The translations under genes were made by a program, and so were the position numbers. Shown here piece after piece: positions 45,286-53,966 of a DNA stretch of 64,000 bases (its first letter is position 1; each line of letters opens with the position of its first letter). A model generated the notes under the pieces. That model saw only the letters and a program-made list of their open reading frames with translations, made no database searches and was not told where the DNA came from. The DNA is taken from assembly GCA_963834755.1 (NCBI GenBank), contig CAWICQ010000012.1, positions 248,001 through 312,000 on the forward strand, read 5' to 3'. The stretch comes from Dokdonella_A sp963834755. Its GTDB lineage: Bacteria > Pseudomonadota > Gammaproteobacteria > Xanthomonadales > Rhodanobacteraceae.

Positions 45286-46281
45286 TCACGCGATGCGCAC
45301 GACCGTCCGGCCGAGTGACTTGCCTTCTAGCATCGTCGAGAACACGGCCGGTAGCTCGTCGAGCGAGACTTCCTTCGACGCAATCCGATCCAGATGCACC
45401 GGCTTCCAGTCGCCGGCGAGATGTTCCCAGACGCGCTCGCGAATCGTGCGCGCGGTGCCTGCCGAGGCAACGCCGAGCAGGCTGACGCCGCGAATGATGA
45501 ACGGCATGACCGTGGTCGCGAGGTCGATGCCGCCCGCGTTGCCGCAGATCGCGATGTTTGCGTATGGCTTCATCACTCGCGTCAAGCCGGCGAGCATGTC
45601 GCCGCCGACGTTGTCGATCGCGCCGGCCCAATGCGCGGTTTCGAGCGGACGCTGGCCCCAGTAGAGCTCGGTGCGCGCGATGCATTGCTGCGCGCCCAGG
45701 CCGGTGAGGTAATCGAAATGTTCGACCTTGCCGGTGATCGCGTGCGCTTCGAATCCGGCGCGCGTCAGGATGTCGATCGCGAGCGATCCGACGCCGCCGG
45801 TTGCGCCGGTTACGACGATCGGGCCCATCTCGGGCGTCTGTCCGTTGCGCGTCATCTGAAACAGCGCGAGCGCGGCCGTGAACCCAGCCGTGCCGAGCGC
45901 CATCGATTCGCGCAGCGTGAGGCCCGCTGGGAGCGGAATCGTCCATTTCGATTCGAGTCGCGCGTACTCGGCGAAACCGCCGTCGCGCGTCTCGCTGAGC
46001 CCGCTGCCGGTGCATAGCACCTGATCGCCTTCCTTGTATCGCGGATCGCCCGAAGCCGCGACGTAACCCGCGACGTCGATGCCGCCGTTCAGCGGAAACT
46101 GGCGCAGGATCTTGCCTTTGCCGGTGCCGGCAAGCGCGTCTTTGTAATTGACGGATGAGTACGCGACCTTGACGAGAACCTCGCCGGGCGAGAGTTCGTC
46201 GGTCCGCATGTCTTCGATGCCGGCGCGGTAGCCGGATTTGTCGTTGTGGATGCGGAATGCGCGGAAGGAAGAAAAAGTCAT
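45286..46281 (-). CDS. acuI: AcuI/YhdH family acryloyl-CoA reductase (MDR superfamily)
   Basis: 331 residues. MTFSSFRAFRIHNDKSGY...VAYSSVNYKDALAGTGKGKILRQFPLNGGIDVAG is the YhdH/AcuI N-terminus. The NADPH site is VVTGATGGVGSLAIDIL, and the zinc ligands of classical alcohol dehydrogenases are missing, as in this group. AcuI reduces acryloyl-CoA to propionyl-CoA with NADPH. The ATG at 46281 is the family start. It is 86 bases from the upstream hypothetical gene and may be independent. The 232-base gap to pilH shows nothing identifiable. Confidence 0.9.
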   Translation of the reverse strand: MTFSSFRAFRIHNDKSGYRAGIEDMRTDELSPGEVLVKVAYSSVNYKDALAGTGKGKILRQFPLNGGIDVAGYVAASGDPRYKEGDQVLCTGSGLSETRDGGFAEYARLESKWTIPLPAGLTLRESMALGTAGFTAALALFQMTRNGQTPEMGPIVVTGATGGVGSLAIDILTRAGFEAHAITGKVEHFDYLTGLGAQQCIARTELYWGQRPLETAHWAGAIDNVGGDMLAGLTRVMKPYANIAICGNAGGIDLATTVMPFIIRGVSLLGVASAGTARTIRERVWEHLAGDWKPVHLDRIASKEVSLDELPAVFSTMLEGKSLGRTVVRIA

Positions 46282-46366
46282 GGCTAGGGTGACGGTCGTC
46301 TCGTCTTTTCGGTATCTGGATTCGCGCCCAGGAGAAGCTCGTCGCACCTCAAGGCAAGAACAACAG

Positions 46367-46825
46367 TTATTCACCTACTGTGGCGCGGTAAGTGCCGACA
46401 TCGTTCCCACCCCTCATACCAAACTTGTAGACCTCTCCCGTCGACGATCCGTCCGCCTTCATGTTGCCATTCATGATCAAGTAGGCGTCACACATTCCGC
46501 CGGTGAGGTCGATCTTGACGTTGTTGTTTGTGAATTTGGCAACACCGTAGGAGGCAATCGCCAGTTTTAGTGAGGCGCTTTGCTCGCGAATGAACTCGAC
46601 TCTCACGCCGGTCGTCATATCACCGAGGCAGGAGCTTGCGGGGATCGATGTAATACGCATTCTAAGCGAGCCGAGGCTCGTGCCCGCGATGTCAGAGACC
46701 TCCACGTTCCAGGGAATCCCATTGGGGAACTTGGCCCGTAGAACGTCGACCGCTGAAGGCTCGGCCCCGCCGACTTGGCCGAGCATCAGTGCCGCAAGGA
46801 AAACTGGGATCAATCTATTCATCAT
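46367..46825 (-). CDS. Hypothetical exported protein
   Basis: 152 residues with a signal peptide (MMNRLIPVFLAALMLGQVGG, cleavage near AEP). The mature part looks beta-rich, with two Cys (SSCLGDM and GMCDAYL) that could form a disulfide. It has no family I recognise. Its base composition looks less GC-rich than its neighbours, for instance TTGACGTTGTTGTTTGTG on one strand, which hints at recent gain. It lies alone between lpdA and acuI, with no ribosome binding site stronger than a short AATT-rich leader. Confidence 0.6.
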   Translation of the reverse strand: MMNRLIPVFLAALMLGQVGGAEPSAVDVLRAKFPNGIPWNVEVSDIAGTSLGSLRMRITSIPASSCLGDMTTGVRVEFIREQSASLKLAIASYGVAKFTNNNVKIDLTGGMCDAYLIMNGNMKADGSSTGEVYKFGMRGGNDVGTYRATVGE

Positions 46826-46945
46826 AATTGAGGGTGCGATGGCCTGATCGTTCCTTCAATGAGCGCGTCCCTCACCGCGCAGAACACCACTCGCCTCGTG
46901 GCGGGGGAGAACGCGTTTCTTGGGGACGTCGAGTCCAGCTGCAAC

Positions 46946-48367
46946 TCAATTCATCTTGTGAATGGCCCGCTTGTCCACCGACATCGCCGCTTCATGCACG
47001 GCTTCGCTCAACGTCGGATGCGCATGCACGATACGTGCGAGATCTTCCGACGATCCCTTGAACTCCATCGCGACGACGCATTCGGCAACGAGCTCCGATA
47101 CGTTCGCGCCGACCAGATGGCAACCCAGAATGCGATCGGTATCCGCATGCGCGATGACCTTGACGAGACCAGCAGGCTCGTTCATCGCAACCGCGCGGCC
47201 GACGGCCGCAAATGGAAATGATCCCGTTTTGTACGGAATGCCTTCGTCCTTGCACTGCTGCTCGGTCTTGCCGACCCAGGCAATTTCGGGTTCGGTATAA
47301 ATCACCCACGGAATCGTCTCGAGATTCACGTGTCCTGGCTTACCGGCAATGATCTCGGCGACCATGATGCCTTCCTCGAAACCCTTGTGCGCGAGCATCG
47401 GCCCGCGCACGCAATCGCCGACCGCCCAGATGCCTTCGACGCCGGTCCAGCAATGCTCGTCGACGCTGACGCGACCGCGATCATCGAGCTTGACGCCGGT
47501 GCCGTCGGCGAATGCGCCGGTCGTGTAAGCGCGTCGACCGACCGAGACCAATAGTTTGTCGACAGTGAGTTTCTTTTCGCCGTCTTTGCTCGAGTAGGTG
47601 AGGTTGACTTCGTTGCCCTTGATCTCGGCCTTCGAAAGTTTCGCGCCGAGCTCGATCTTGAGACCTTGCTTGGCGAACTCGCGCGCCGCTGATTTTGCGA
47701 TGTCCGCATCTGCGGTCGACAGGAATTCCGGCAGCGCTTCGATGATCGTGACGTCGCTGCCGAGCCGCTTCCACACGCTGCCGAGTTCGAGACCGATCAC
47801 GCCGGCGCCGATCACGCCGAGCCGTTTCGGCACGCTGTCGAAATCGAGCGCGCCGGCATTGTCGACGATGAACTTGCCGTCGAACTTCGCGAACGGGAGT
47901 TCGATCGGCACCGAGCCGGTCGCAATGACCACATTGGTTGCGGCGATCGTCTGCTTGCTGCCGTCGGCCGCCGTCACTTCGACCTGACGATCCTTGAGGA
48001 GCTTGCCCCTGCCGTAGAACGGCGTGATCTTGTTGCCCTTGAACAGGAGTGCGATCCCGCCGGTGAACTGCTTCACGATCTTGTCTTTGCGCGCGATCAT
48101 CGTCTTGACGTCGATCGCTGCACCCTTGGTCGTGATGCCATGCACGTCGAAGTGATTTTGCAAGTTCCAGAACTGACGCGACGAATCGAGTACGGCCTTC
48201 GAAGGAATGCAGCCGACGTTGAGACACGTACCGCCGAGTGCGGGCTTGCCGTCCTTGCCGATCCACTCGTCGATGCACGCGACTTTGAGGCCGAGCTGCG
48301 CCGCGCGGATCGCCGCGTGATAGCCGGCGGGGCCGGCGCCGATGACGATGATGTCGAATTTGTCCAT
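46946..48367 (-). CDS. lpdA: Dihydrolipoyl dehydrogenase (E3)
   Basis: 473 residues. FAD-binding IIVIGAGPAGYHAAIRAAQLG, the redox-active Cys48/Cys53 pair in GGTCLNVGCIPSK, the NAD motif GVIGAGVIGLELGSVWKRLG, and the catalytic His-Glu in HAHPTLSEAVHEAA. It reoxidises the lipoyl groups of SucB, and possibly other complexes, with NAD+. It is third in the sucA-sucB-lpd order. The 148-base gap to sucB holds a palindrome. Confidence 0.97.
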   Translation of the reverse strand: MDKFDIIVIGAGPAGYHAAIRAAQLGLKVACIDEWIGKDGKPALGGTCLNVGCIPSKAVLDSSRQFWNLQNHFDVHGITTKGAAIDVKTMIARKDKIVKQFTGGIALLFKGNKITPFYGRGKLLKDRQVEVTAADGSKQTIAATNVVIATGSVPIELPFAKFDGKFIVDNAGALDFDSVPKRLGVIGAGVIGLELGSVWKRLGSDVTIIEALPEFLSTADADIAKSAAREFAKQGLKIELGAKLSKAEIKGNEVNLTYSSKDGEKKLTVDKLLVSVGRRAYTTGAFADGTGVKLDDRGRVSVDEHCWTGVEGIWAVGDCVRGPMLAHKGFEEGIMVAEIIAGKPGHVNLETIPWVIYTEPEIAWVGKTEQQCKDEGIPYKTGSFPFAAVGRAVAMNEPAGLVKVIAHADTDRILGCHLVGANVSELVAECVVAMEFKGSSEDLARIVHAHPTLSEAVHEAAMSVDKRAIHKMN

Positions 48368-48480
48368 CAGAAAATTTCCTTTTCCGCATCCGGCCCCCTT
48401 CCAACGGCAGGGTGGGGATGGTGTGCACGCGAATGATGAGTTCGTCGAAGTCGTTGTTGGCGCTATTTCGAGCCGAACAC

Positions 48481-48503
48481 CCTTCCCCTTGAGGGGGAAG
48501 GGC
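48481..48503. repeat. CCCTTCCCC...GGGGGAAGGG hairpin between sucB and lpdA
   Basis: A 9-bp stem with a TTGA loop, 13 bases after the sucB stop. No U-tract follows on the minus strand, so it may act as an mRNA-stabilising palindrome inside the operon rather than a terminator. Confidence 0.7.
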
Positions 48504-48515
48504 TGAAAATCAAAA

Positions 48516-49787
48516 TCACATCCCGAGCAGCATCCGCTGCGGATTCTCCAGCTGATTCTTGATATCGACCAGGAACAGCACCGCGTCCTTGCCGTCGATG
48601 ACGCGATGGTCGTAGCTGATCGCGACGTACATCATTGGCGCGGCGATGACCTGGCCGTTGTCGACGATCGCGCGTTCCTTGATCGTGTGCATGCCGAGGA
48701 TTGCGCTCTGCGGCGGATTCACGATCGGCGTCGAAAACAACGAACCGAACGTGCCGCCGTTGGTGATCGTGAACGTTCCGCCCTGCAGATCGTCGAGCGT
48801 CAGTCCGCCTTCGCGCGCTTTCTTGGCGAATGTCGCGATCGCTTTTTCGATCTCGGCGAAGCTCATCGACTGCGCATCGCGCAGCACCGGCGTGACCAGG
48901 CCCTTGTCGGTCGACACCGCGACCGAGATGTCCTGGTAGCCGTGATAAATGATGTCGTTGCCGTCGACCGATGCGTTGACGATCGGATGACGTTTGAGCG
49001 CCTCGCACGCCGCCTTGACGAAGAAACTCATGTAGCCGAGCTTGATGCCGTTGGTTTTCTCGAACTGCTCGCCGAGCTCCTTGCGCATCGTCGCGACTTT
49101 CGCGAGATTGATCTCGTTGAACGAGGTCAGCATCGCGATCGAATTCTTCGATTGCATCAGGCGTTCGGCGATCTTCGCGCGCATGCGCGTCATCGCGATG
49201 CGTTCTTCCGGACGCGCGCCCGGCGTCGATTTCGCGGTCGGCGCCGAAGCCGGCGCGCCGCTTGGTGCGCGCATGAAGTTGACGAGGTCTTCCTTGGTTA
49301 TGCGACCGTCACGGCCCGTTGCAGGCACGTTCGACGGATTGATCTTGTTCTCGGTCGCGACGCGCTGACCCGCCGGTGAAAGATCGCCTAAGCCCTTGCC
49401 GGGCTGGGAGCTGGCGGGCGCATCGTCGCCTTCGGACGATGAAGCATCCGAAGGAGAAATCGGCGCCGAGGCCGACGTGGCGGCTTGGATTTTCGGTGGC
49501 GCTTTCGCCTCGCTCTTCGCCGCGCCGGCTTTCGCAGGAGCCGCCGCCGCACCTTCCTCGATGACCGCGAGCAGCTGCTGACTCGTCACCGTCGCGCCGG
49601 TGTCCTGCTTGATTTCCTTGAGCACGCCGTCCACCGGCGCCGGCACTTCGAGCACGACCTTGTCGGTTTCGAGATCGACGAGATTCTCGTCGCGCTTGAC
49701 CGCGTCGCCGGGCTTCTTGTGCCAGCTCGCAATCGTAGCGTCGGAAACGGATTCCGGCAGCACCGGCACTTTGACTTCGATCGTCAT
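48516..49787 (-). CDS. sucB: 2-oxoglutarate dehydrogenase E2, dihydrolipoyl succinyltransferase
   Basis: 423 residues. Lipoyl domain with the modified Lys in DLETDKVVLEV (residue about 43), an Ala/Pro/Ser-rich linker (about 80-150), the E3-binding domain (LSPAGQRVATENKINPSNV, then GRDGRITKEDL), and the catalytic domain with YDHRVIDGKDAV. It forms the complex core and transfers succinyl groups to CoA. The ATG at 49787 (MTIEVKVPVLPESVSDATI) is the family start; the frame is open 18 codons upstream into a repeat element. Confidence 0.97.
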   Translation of the reverse strand: MTIEVKVPVLPESVSDATIASWHKKPGDAVKRDENLVDLETDKVVLEVPAPVDGVLKEIKQDTGATVTSQQLLAVIEEGAAAAPAKAGAAKSEAKAPPKIQAATSASAPISPSDASSSEGDDAPASSQPGKGLGDLSPAGQRVATENKINPSNVPATGRDGRITKEDLVNFMRAPSGAPASAPTAKSTPGARPEERIAMTRMRAKIAERLMQSKNSIAMLTSFNEINLAKVATMRKELGEQFEKTNGIKLGYMSFFVKAACEALKRHPIVNASVDGNDIIYHGYQDISVAVSTDKGLVTPVLRDAQSMSFAEIEKAIATFAKKAREGGLTLDDLQGGTFTITNGGTFGSLFSTPIVNPPQSAILGMHTIKERAIVDNGQVIAAPMMYVAISYDHRVIDGKDAVLFLVDIKNQLENPQRMLLGM

Positions 49788-49841
49788 AAACGGTCCTTTG
49801 CTCAAGCGCGCTTGTTCTTTGAAACCATTGCGACTTTTCAT

Positions 49842-49922
49842 TCGTCATCCCGGCAAAGGCCGCGAGCCAGTTCTTCTTCGCGCAGCTTACAAAACTGGAT
49901 TCCGGCGTTTGCCGGAATGACG
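49842..49922. repeat. MITE-like palindromic element between sucA and sucB
   Basis: Left end TCGTCATCCCGGCAAAGGCC and right end (other strand) TCGTCATTCCGGCAAACGCC are inverted repeats; the right end forms ATTCCGGC-GTTT-GCCGGAAT at 49899-49918. About 80 bases, filling the gap in the sucA-sucB operon. Confidence 0.8.
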
Positions 49923-49923
49923 A

Positions 49924-52809
49924 TCACTCTCCTGCGTAATCGGTGCCGGCCGGCGCGATGAGCGCCTGGTCGACCAGCGCCGCCTGTTCGGCGACGTGCG
50001 TAGAAAGGTGTCCGCACGCCGGCGCCGGCGAGCGCATGCGTCCCGCGTAACTCAGCGACTGTTTCGGCGACAACACCGCCTGCAGGTGGTGCTTGATCTG
50101 ATACCACGCGCCCTGATTCATCGGCTCTTCCTGACACCAGACGAGCTCCTTGGCGGCGGCATATTTTGCAAGCTCGACGCCGACTTCCTTGCGCGGGAAT
50201 GGATAAAGCTGCTCGACGCGCGCGATCGCGACGTCTTCGACGTTGCGCTTCGTCGCGTCGTCGATCAGATCGTAGTAGACCTTGCCCGAACACAGCACGA
50301 CGCGGCGCACTTTCTTCGCGTTCTTCGCAATCGTGTCCGGAATGACGAGCTGGAACGTTCCGTTCTCGAGATCGTTCAGCGTCGACACCGCGAGCTTGTG
50401 TCGCAACAGAGATTTCGGCGTCATCACGATCAGCGGCTTGCGCACGTTGCGCAGCATCTGCCGGCGCAGCATGTGAAACATCTGCGCCGGTGTCGTCGGT
50501 ACGCAGACCTGCATGTTCTCCAACGCGCAGAGCTGCAGATAGCGCTCGAGGCGCGCCGAGCTGTGTTCTGGGCCCTGGCCTTCGTAACCATGCGGCAGCA
50601 ACAGGCACAGACCGGACATGCGATTCCACTTCGCTTCGCCCGACGAGATGAACTGGTCGATGACGACTTGCGCACCGTTGGCGAAATCTCCGAACTGCGC
50701 TTCCCAGATGTTGAGCGTGCGCGGTTCGGCGGTCGAGTAGCCGTATTCGAACCCCATCACCGCTTCCTCGCTGAGCAGCGAGTCGACTATGGCCACATCG
50801 GCGGACTCGCGCACGGTCGCAAGCGGCGTGTAATCGCCGCCGCTCTTCTGGTCGTGGATCACCGCATGACGGTGGAAGAACGTGCCGCGGCCGGAGTCCT
50901 GACCAACCAGGCGCAGGTTGTAGCCATCGTCGATCAGCGTTGCATAGGCGAGATTCTCGGCGAAGCCCCAGTCCATCGGCTGCTCGCCGGCGGCCATTTT
51001 CGCGCGATCGTCGTAGATCTTCGCGACGCGCGGATGCGCGACCACGCCCGCGGGAAGGGTGATGATCTTGCGGTTGAGCTCGGCCAGTTTTTCCTTCGGG
51101 ACAGCAGTCGCGACGGTCTCATCGAGCGTCATGCGCAGATGCTTGGACCAGTCGACGGCATATTCATCGGTGAAGCTCGGATCGAGATCGGCGATCGGCG
51201 TGCCTTCCTCGAGCTTCTTGCGATAACCGTCGACGAGGGCTTGCGCATCGCTATCGCCGATGATGCCCTCGGCGATGAGCCTGTTGGCGTACAGCTCGCG
51301 TGCGGTCGGTCGCGCGCGAATCACCTGATACATCAGCGGCTGCGTCGCGGCGGGCTCGTCCGCTTCGTTGTGTCCGTGGCGGCGATAGCAGACGAGATCG
51401 ATGACCACGTCGCGCTTGAACTTCTGCCGGAAATCGAACGCGAGACGTGCGACGAACAGCACCGCTTCCGGATCGTCGCCGTTCACATGGAACACTGGCG
51501 CGTTGACCATCTTGGCGACGTCGGTGCAGTACAGCGTCGAACGCGCGTCGTGCGGATTCGAAATCGTGAAACCGACCTGGTTGTTGATGACGATGTGGAT
51601 CGTGCCGCCGACGCAGAATCCGCGCGCCTGCGACATGTTGAACAATTCCATCACCACGCCCTGACCGGCGAACGAAGCGTCGCCGTGGATCAGCACGGGC
51701 ACGACGTGCTCGCGCGCATCGTCGCGCCGATGCACCTGGCGAGCGCGCACGGATCCGGCGACGACCGGATCGACGATCTCGAGATGCGAAGGATTGAACG
51801 CGAGCGCGAGATGCACCGTGCGTCCCGGCGTCTTCACGTTCGCGCTGAAGCCGAGGTGATACTTCACGTCGCCCGAATGCGCGGGGTCGTCCACGTGGTC
51901 GTACTTGCCGTCGAACTCGGCGAACAATTTCTGCGGCGGCTTGCCGAGAATGTTGACGAGCACGTTGAGGCGCCCGCGGTGCGCCATGCCGAGCACCATG
52001 TCGTTCATGCCGTCGGCGCCGCCGCGATTGACCACCTCGTCGAGCAGCGGAATCAGGCTATCGCCGCCTTCGAGCGAGAAGCGCTTCTGGCCGACGTACT
52101 TCGTATGCAGATAGCGCTCCAGGCCGTCGGCCTGCGTCAGCTTTTCGAGAATGTGTTTCTTCTCGGCAACGCTGAGCCCGAACTTTCCGCCGGCGCGTTC
52201 AAGCTGCTCGTGCACCCAGCGGCGCTGCTCGGCATCGGAAATGTGCATGAACTCGGTGCCGATCGAGCTCGCATAGGTCGCCTTCAAGAGCGCGATGAGA
52301 TCGCGCAGCTTCAGCCGCTGCGGACCGGCCAGCGATCCGGTGCTGAACTCCTTGTCGAGATCGGCGCTTTCGAGACCGTGGAAGGATGGATCGAGATCGG
52401 GCGCGGCCGGACGCGGCAGCAGGCCCAGCGCTTCGAGATCGGACGCCGGGAACGTATGTTCGAGATCGAGCGGATCGAGCTGCGCGGCGAGATGCCCACG
52501 CGATCGATACGCGGTGACCAGCTTGAGCACGCCGGCCTGCTTGTTCGCTTGGGCATCGGCGACCGGCGCGGCGGCCAGCGCGTGCGCATGACCGTTCAGC
52601 CGCTGCGCGTTCTCGATGCGTTCGATGACGATCGAATGCGGCACGTCGCCGGCTTCGCGCCCTTTGAGCGAATCGAAATACGAGCGCCACTCGGCACTGA
52701 CGGAAGCCGGATCGGCGAGATACCGGTCATATAGGCCTTCGACGAACGCGGCATTGCCGCCGGCGATCGGCGAAGACGCCTGAAATTCCTGAAGAAGATT
52801 CGCGCTCAC
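49924..52809 (-). CDS. sucA: 2-oxoglutarate dehydrogenase E1
   Basis: 961 residues from a GTG at 52809 (start SANLLQEFQASSPIAGGN). Family blocks: NAAFVEGLYDRYLADPASVSAEWR (E2-interacting N-terminus), GMAHRGRLNVL, the thiamine diphosphate region HINGDDPEAV-type (VNGDDPEAVLFVARLAFDFR) and RRHGHNEADEPAATQP. It decarboxylates 2-oxoglutarate and transfers the succinyl group to SucB. The frame continues upstream but lacks the conserved start; no strong ribosome binding site lies before the GTG. Confidence 0.96.
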   Translation of the reverse strand: MSANLLQEFQASSPIAGGNAAFVEGLYDRYLADPASVSAEWRSYFDSLKGREAGDVPHSIVIERIENAQRLNGHAHALAAAPVADAQANKQAGVLKLVTAYRSRGHLAAQLDPLDLEHTFPASDLEALGLLPRPAAPDLDPSFHGLESADLDKEFSTGSLAGPQRLKLRDLIALLKATYASSIGTEFMHISDAEQRRWVHEQLERAGGKFGLSVAEKKHILEKLTQADGLERYLHTKYVGQKRFSLEGGDSLIPLLDEVVNRGGADGMNDMVLGMAHRGRLNVLVNILGKPPQKLFAEFDGKYDHVDDPAHSGDVKYHLGFSANVKTPGRTVHLALAFNPSHLEIVDPVVAGSVRARQVHRRDDAREHVVPVLIHGDASFAGQGVVMELFNMSQARGFCVGGTIHIVINNQVGFTISNPHDARSTLYCTDVAKMVNAPVFHVNGDDPEAVLFVARLAFDFRQKFKRDVVIDLVCYRRHGHNEADEPAATQPLMYQVIRARPTARELYANRLIAEGIIGDSDAQALVDGYRKKLEEGTPIADLDPSFTDEYAVDWSKHLRMTLDETVATAVPKEKLAELNRKIITLPAGVVAHPRVAKIYDDRAKMAAGEQPMDWGFAENLAYATLIDDGYNLRLVGQDSGRGTFFHRHAVIHDQKSGGDYTPLATVRESADVAIVDSLLSEEAVMGFEYGYSTAEPRTLNIWEAQFGDFANGAQVVIDQFISSGEAKWNRMSGLCLLLPHGYEGQGPEHSSARLERYLQLCALENMQVCVPTTPAQMFHMLRRQMLRNVRKPLIVMTPKSLLRHKLAVSTLNDLENGTFQLVIPDTIAKNAKKVRRVVLCSGKVYYDLIDDATKRNVEDVAIARVEQLYPFPRKEVGVELAKYAAAKELVWCQEEPMNQGAWYQIKHHLQAVLSPKQSLSYAGRMRSPAPACGHLSTHVAEQAALVDQALIAPAGTDYAGE

Positions 52810-53009
52810 ACTCTCACACCGTCGAGACGAAAAGGCGCGCCACGTGCGCGCCGCGTCATACACGCCAGCCTCAGCGCCGGCGGCGCCGAGAACCGCGGAA
52901 TTATAGCCACAGGCGGAGCGTCGTGCTGCATCGCCGCATCATCGATATGCGTCCTTCCAGCCTGATGACAATGGCGGCAACGCGCCTCGAAACGGCCCGG
53001 ATACGCCCC

Positions 53010-53966
53010 TCAAAGCGCAAGCTGACGCAGCTCTTCGCTCGGCACCGAGCGCTCCCAGACCTGGTCGAAATACTCGCGCAGCTGGGCGTGCCGGCCGGGT
53101 GCATAAGTCGAGCCTTCGCCCTCGTTTCGGCTGGCCAGGATGCGGAACAGATAGCCGCGGCGGTCGTTGATCAGGAATGCCGAGGCGTACTGGCGGTCGT
53201 GCTCATCCTCAGGCGTGCGGAATTCGATGGCGCTCGGCAGCCGCTGCGCGAGCGCGAGCAGGCGATGTCCCTCCGCCAGAGGTCTTCTCGGCTCCTGGAT
53301 CAGGATGCGCACGCGGGCGCGCCGGCCGGAGAGCGCAATGCGCTTGATCGCATCGAGGATGGCGGGCACGTCGAAAAGTGCCGGATCAAGATCGCGCGTG
53401 TAGATCGCGATCTCGTGCGCGCTATCGGCGAGAAGATCAGCGATCGCGGCGACCGCCTGCTCGCGATCCTCGGCCACGAACGCGCGCGCTTCCGGACGCG
53501 GCGGCAGCGGCGCCGCGACGCGCGGTTCCGGCGCGGCGAGATCGAGCCGCATCATGCGATGCCGGATATCGCATTCGACGAACTCGTCGCCGTAGGCTTG
53601 GAAGCCGTATTTCGCGTAAAACGAAATCGCCTGTACCTGCGCGTGCAGCTCGACCGCCGGATAACCGAGCGCGCGCCCTTGATCGAGCAGCGCGTTGAGC
53701 AACGCCTCGCCGACGCCGCGGCCGCGCCATTCGGTGAGCACGGCCATGCGGCCGATCAGTCGATCGGGTGTGAGGCGTCCGGTTCCGATCGGACGATTTT
53801 CGGCATCGCGCGCGATCACGTGACGCGAGCGCGCATCGTGCGCATCCCACTCGTCCTCGACCGGCACGCCTTGTTCGACCACGAACACCTGATCCCGCAC
53901 GACGCGCAGCGCGTCGAGATCGGTGATCCAGTCCGCGGGCTCGACGCGAAAACCTTCGCGAATCAT
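53010..53966 (-). CDS. GNAT acetyltransferase fused to a C-terminal PLD-like (DUF7931-type) domain
   Basis: 318 residues. Residues about 1-150 are a GNAT domain with the CoA loop in TEWRGRGVGEALLNALL and the YAKYGFQAYGDEF end, resembling ElaA/YjaB-type enzymes. Residues about 165-318 (AIYTRDLDPALFDVPAILDAIKRIALSGRRARVRILIQEP...RRGYLFRILASR) look like a single phospholipase-D-like half domain without a visible HKD motif. Its role is unknown. Start ATG at 53966 overlaps the roxA stop (ATGA), so the two are translationally coupled. Confidence 0.8.
   Translation of the reverse strand: MIREGFRVEPADWITDLDALRVVRDQVFVVEQGVPVEDEWDAHDARSRHVIARDAENRPIGTGRLTPDRLIGRMAVLTEWRGRGVGEALLNALLDQGRALGYPAVELHAQVQAISFYAKYGFQAYGDEFVECDIRHRMMRLDLAAPEPRVAAPLPPRPEARAFVAEDREQAVAAIADLLADSAHEIAIYTRDLDPALFDVPAILDAIKRIALSGRRARVRILIQEPRRPLAEGHRLLALAQRLPSAIEFRTPEDEHDRQYASAFLINDRRGYLFRILASRNEGEGSTYAPGRHAQLREYFDQVWERSVPSEELRQLAL

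Noticed and set aside
49996..52734. A 912-codon open frame antisense to sucA
   Set aside because: It is the mirror of a GC-rich, highly conserved gene; its product is Arg/Asp/Glu-rich without any domain and has no ribosome binding site.
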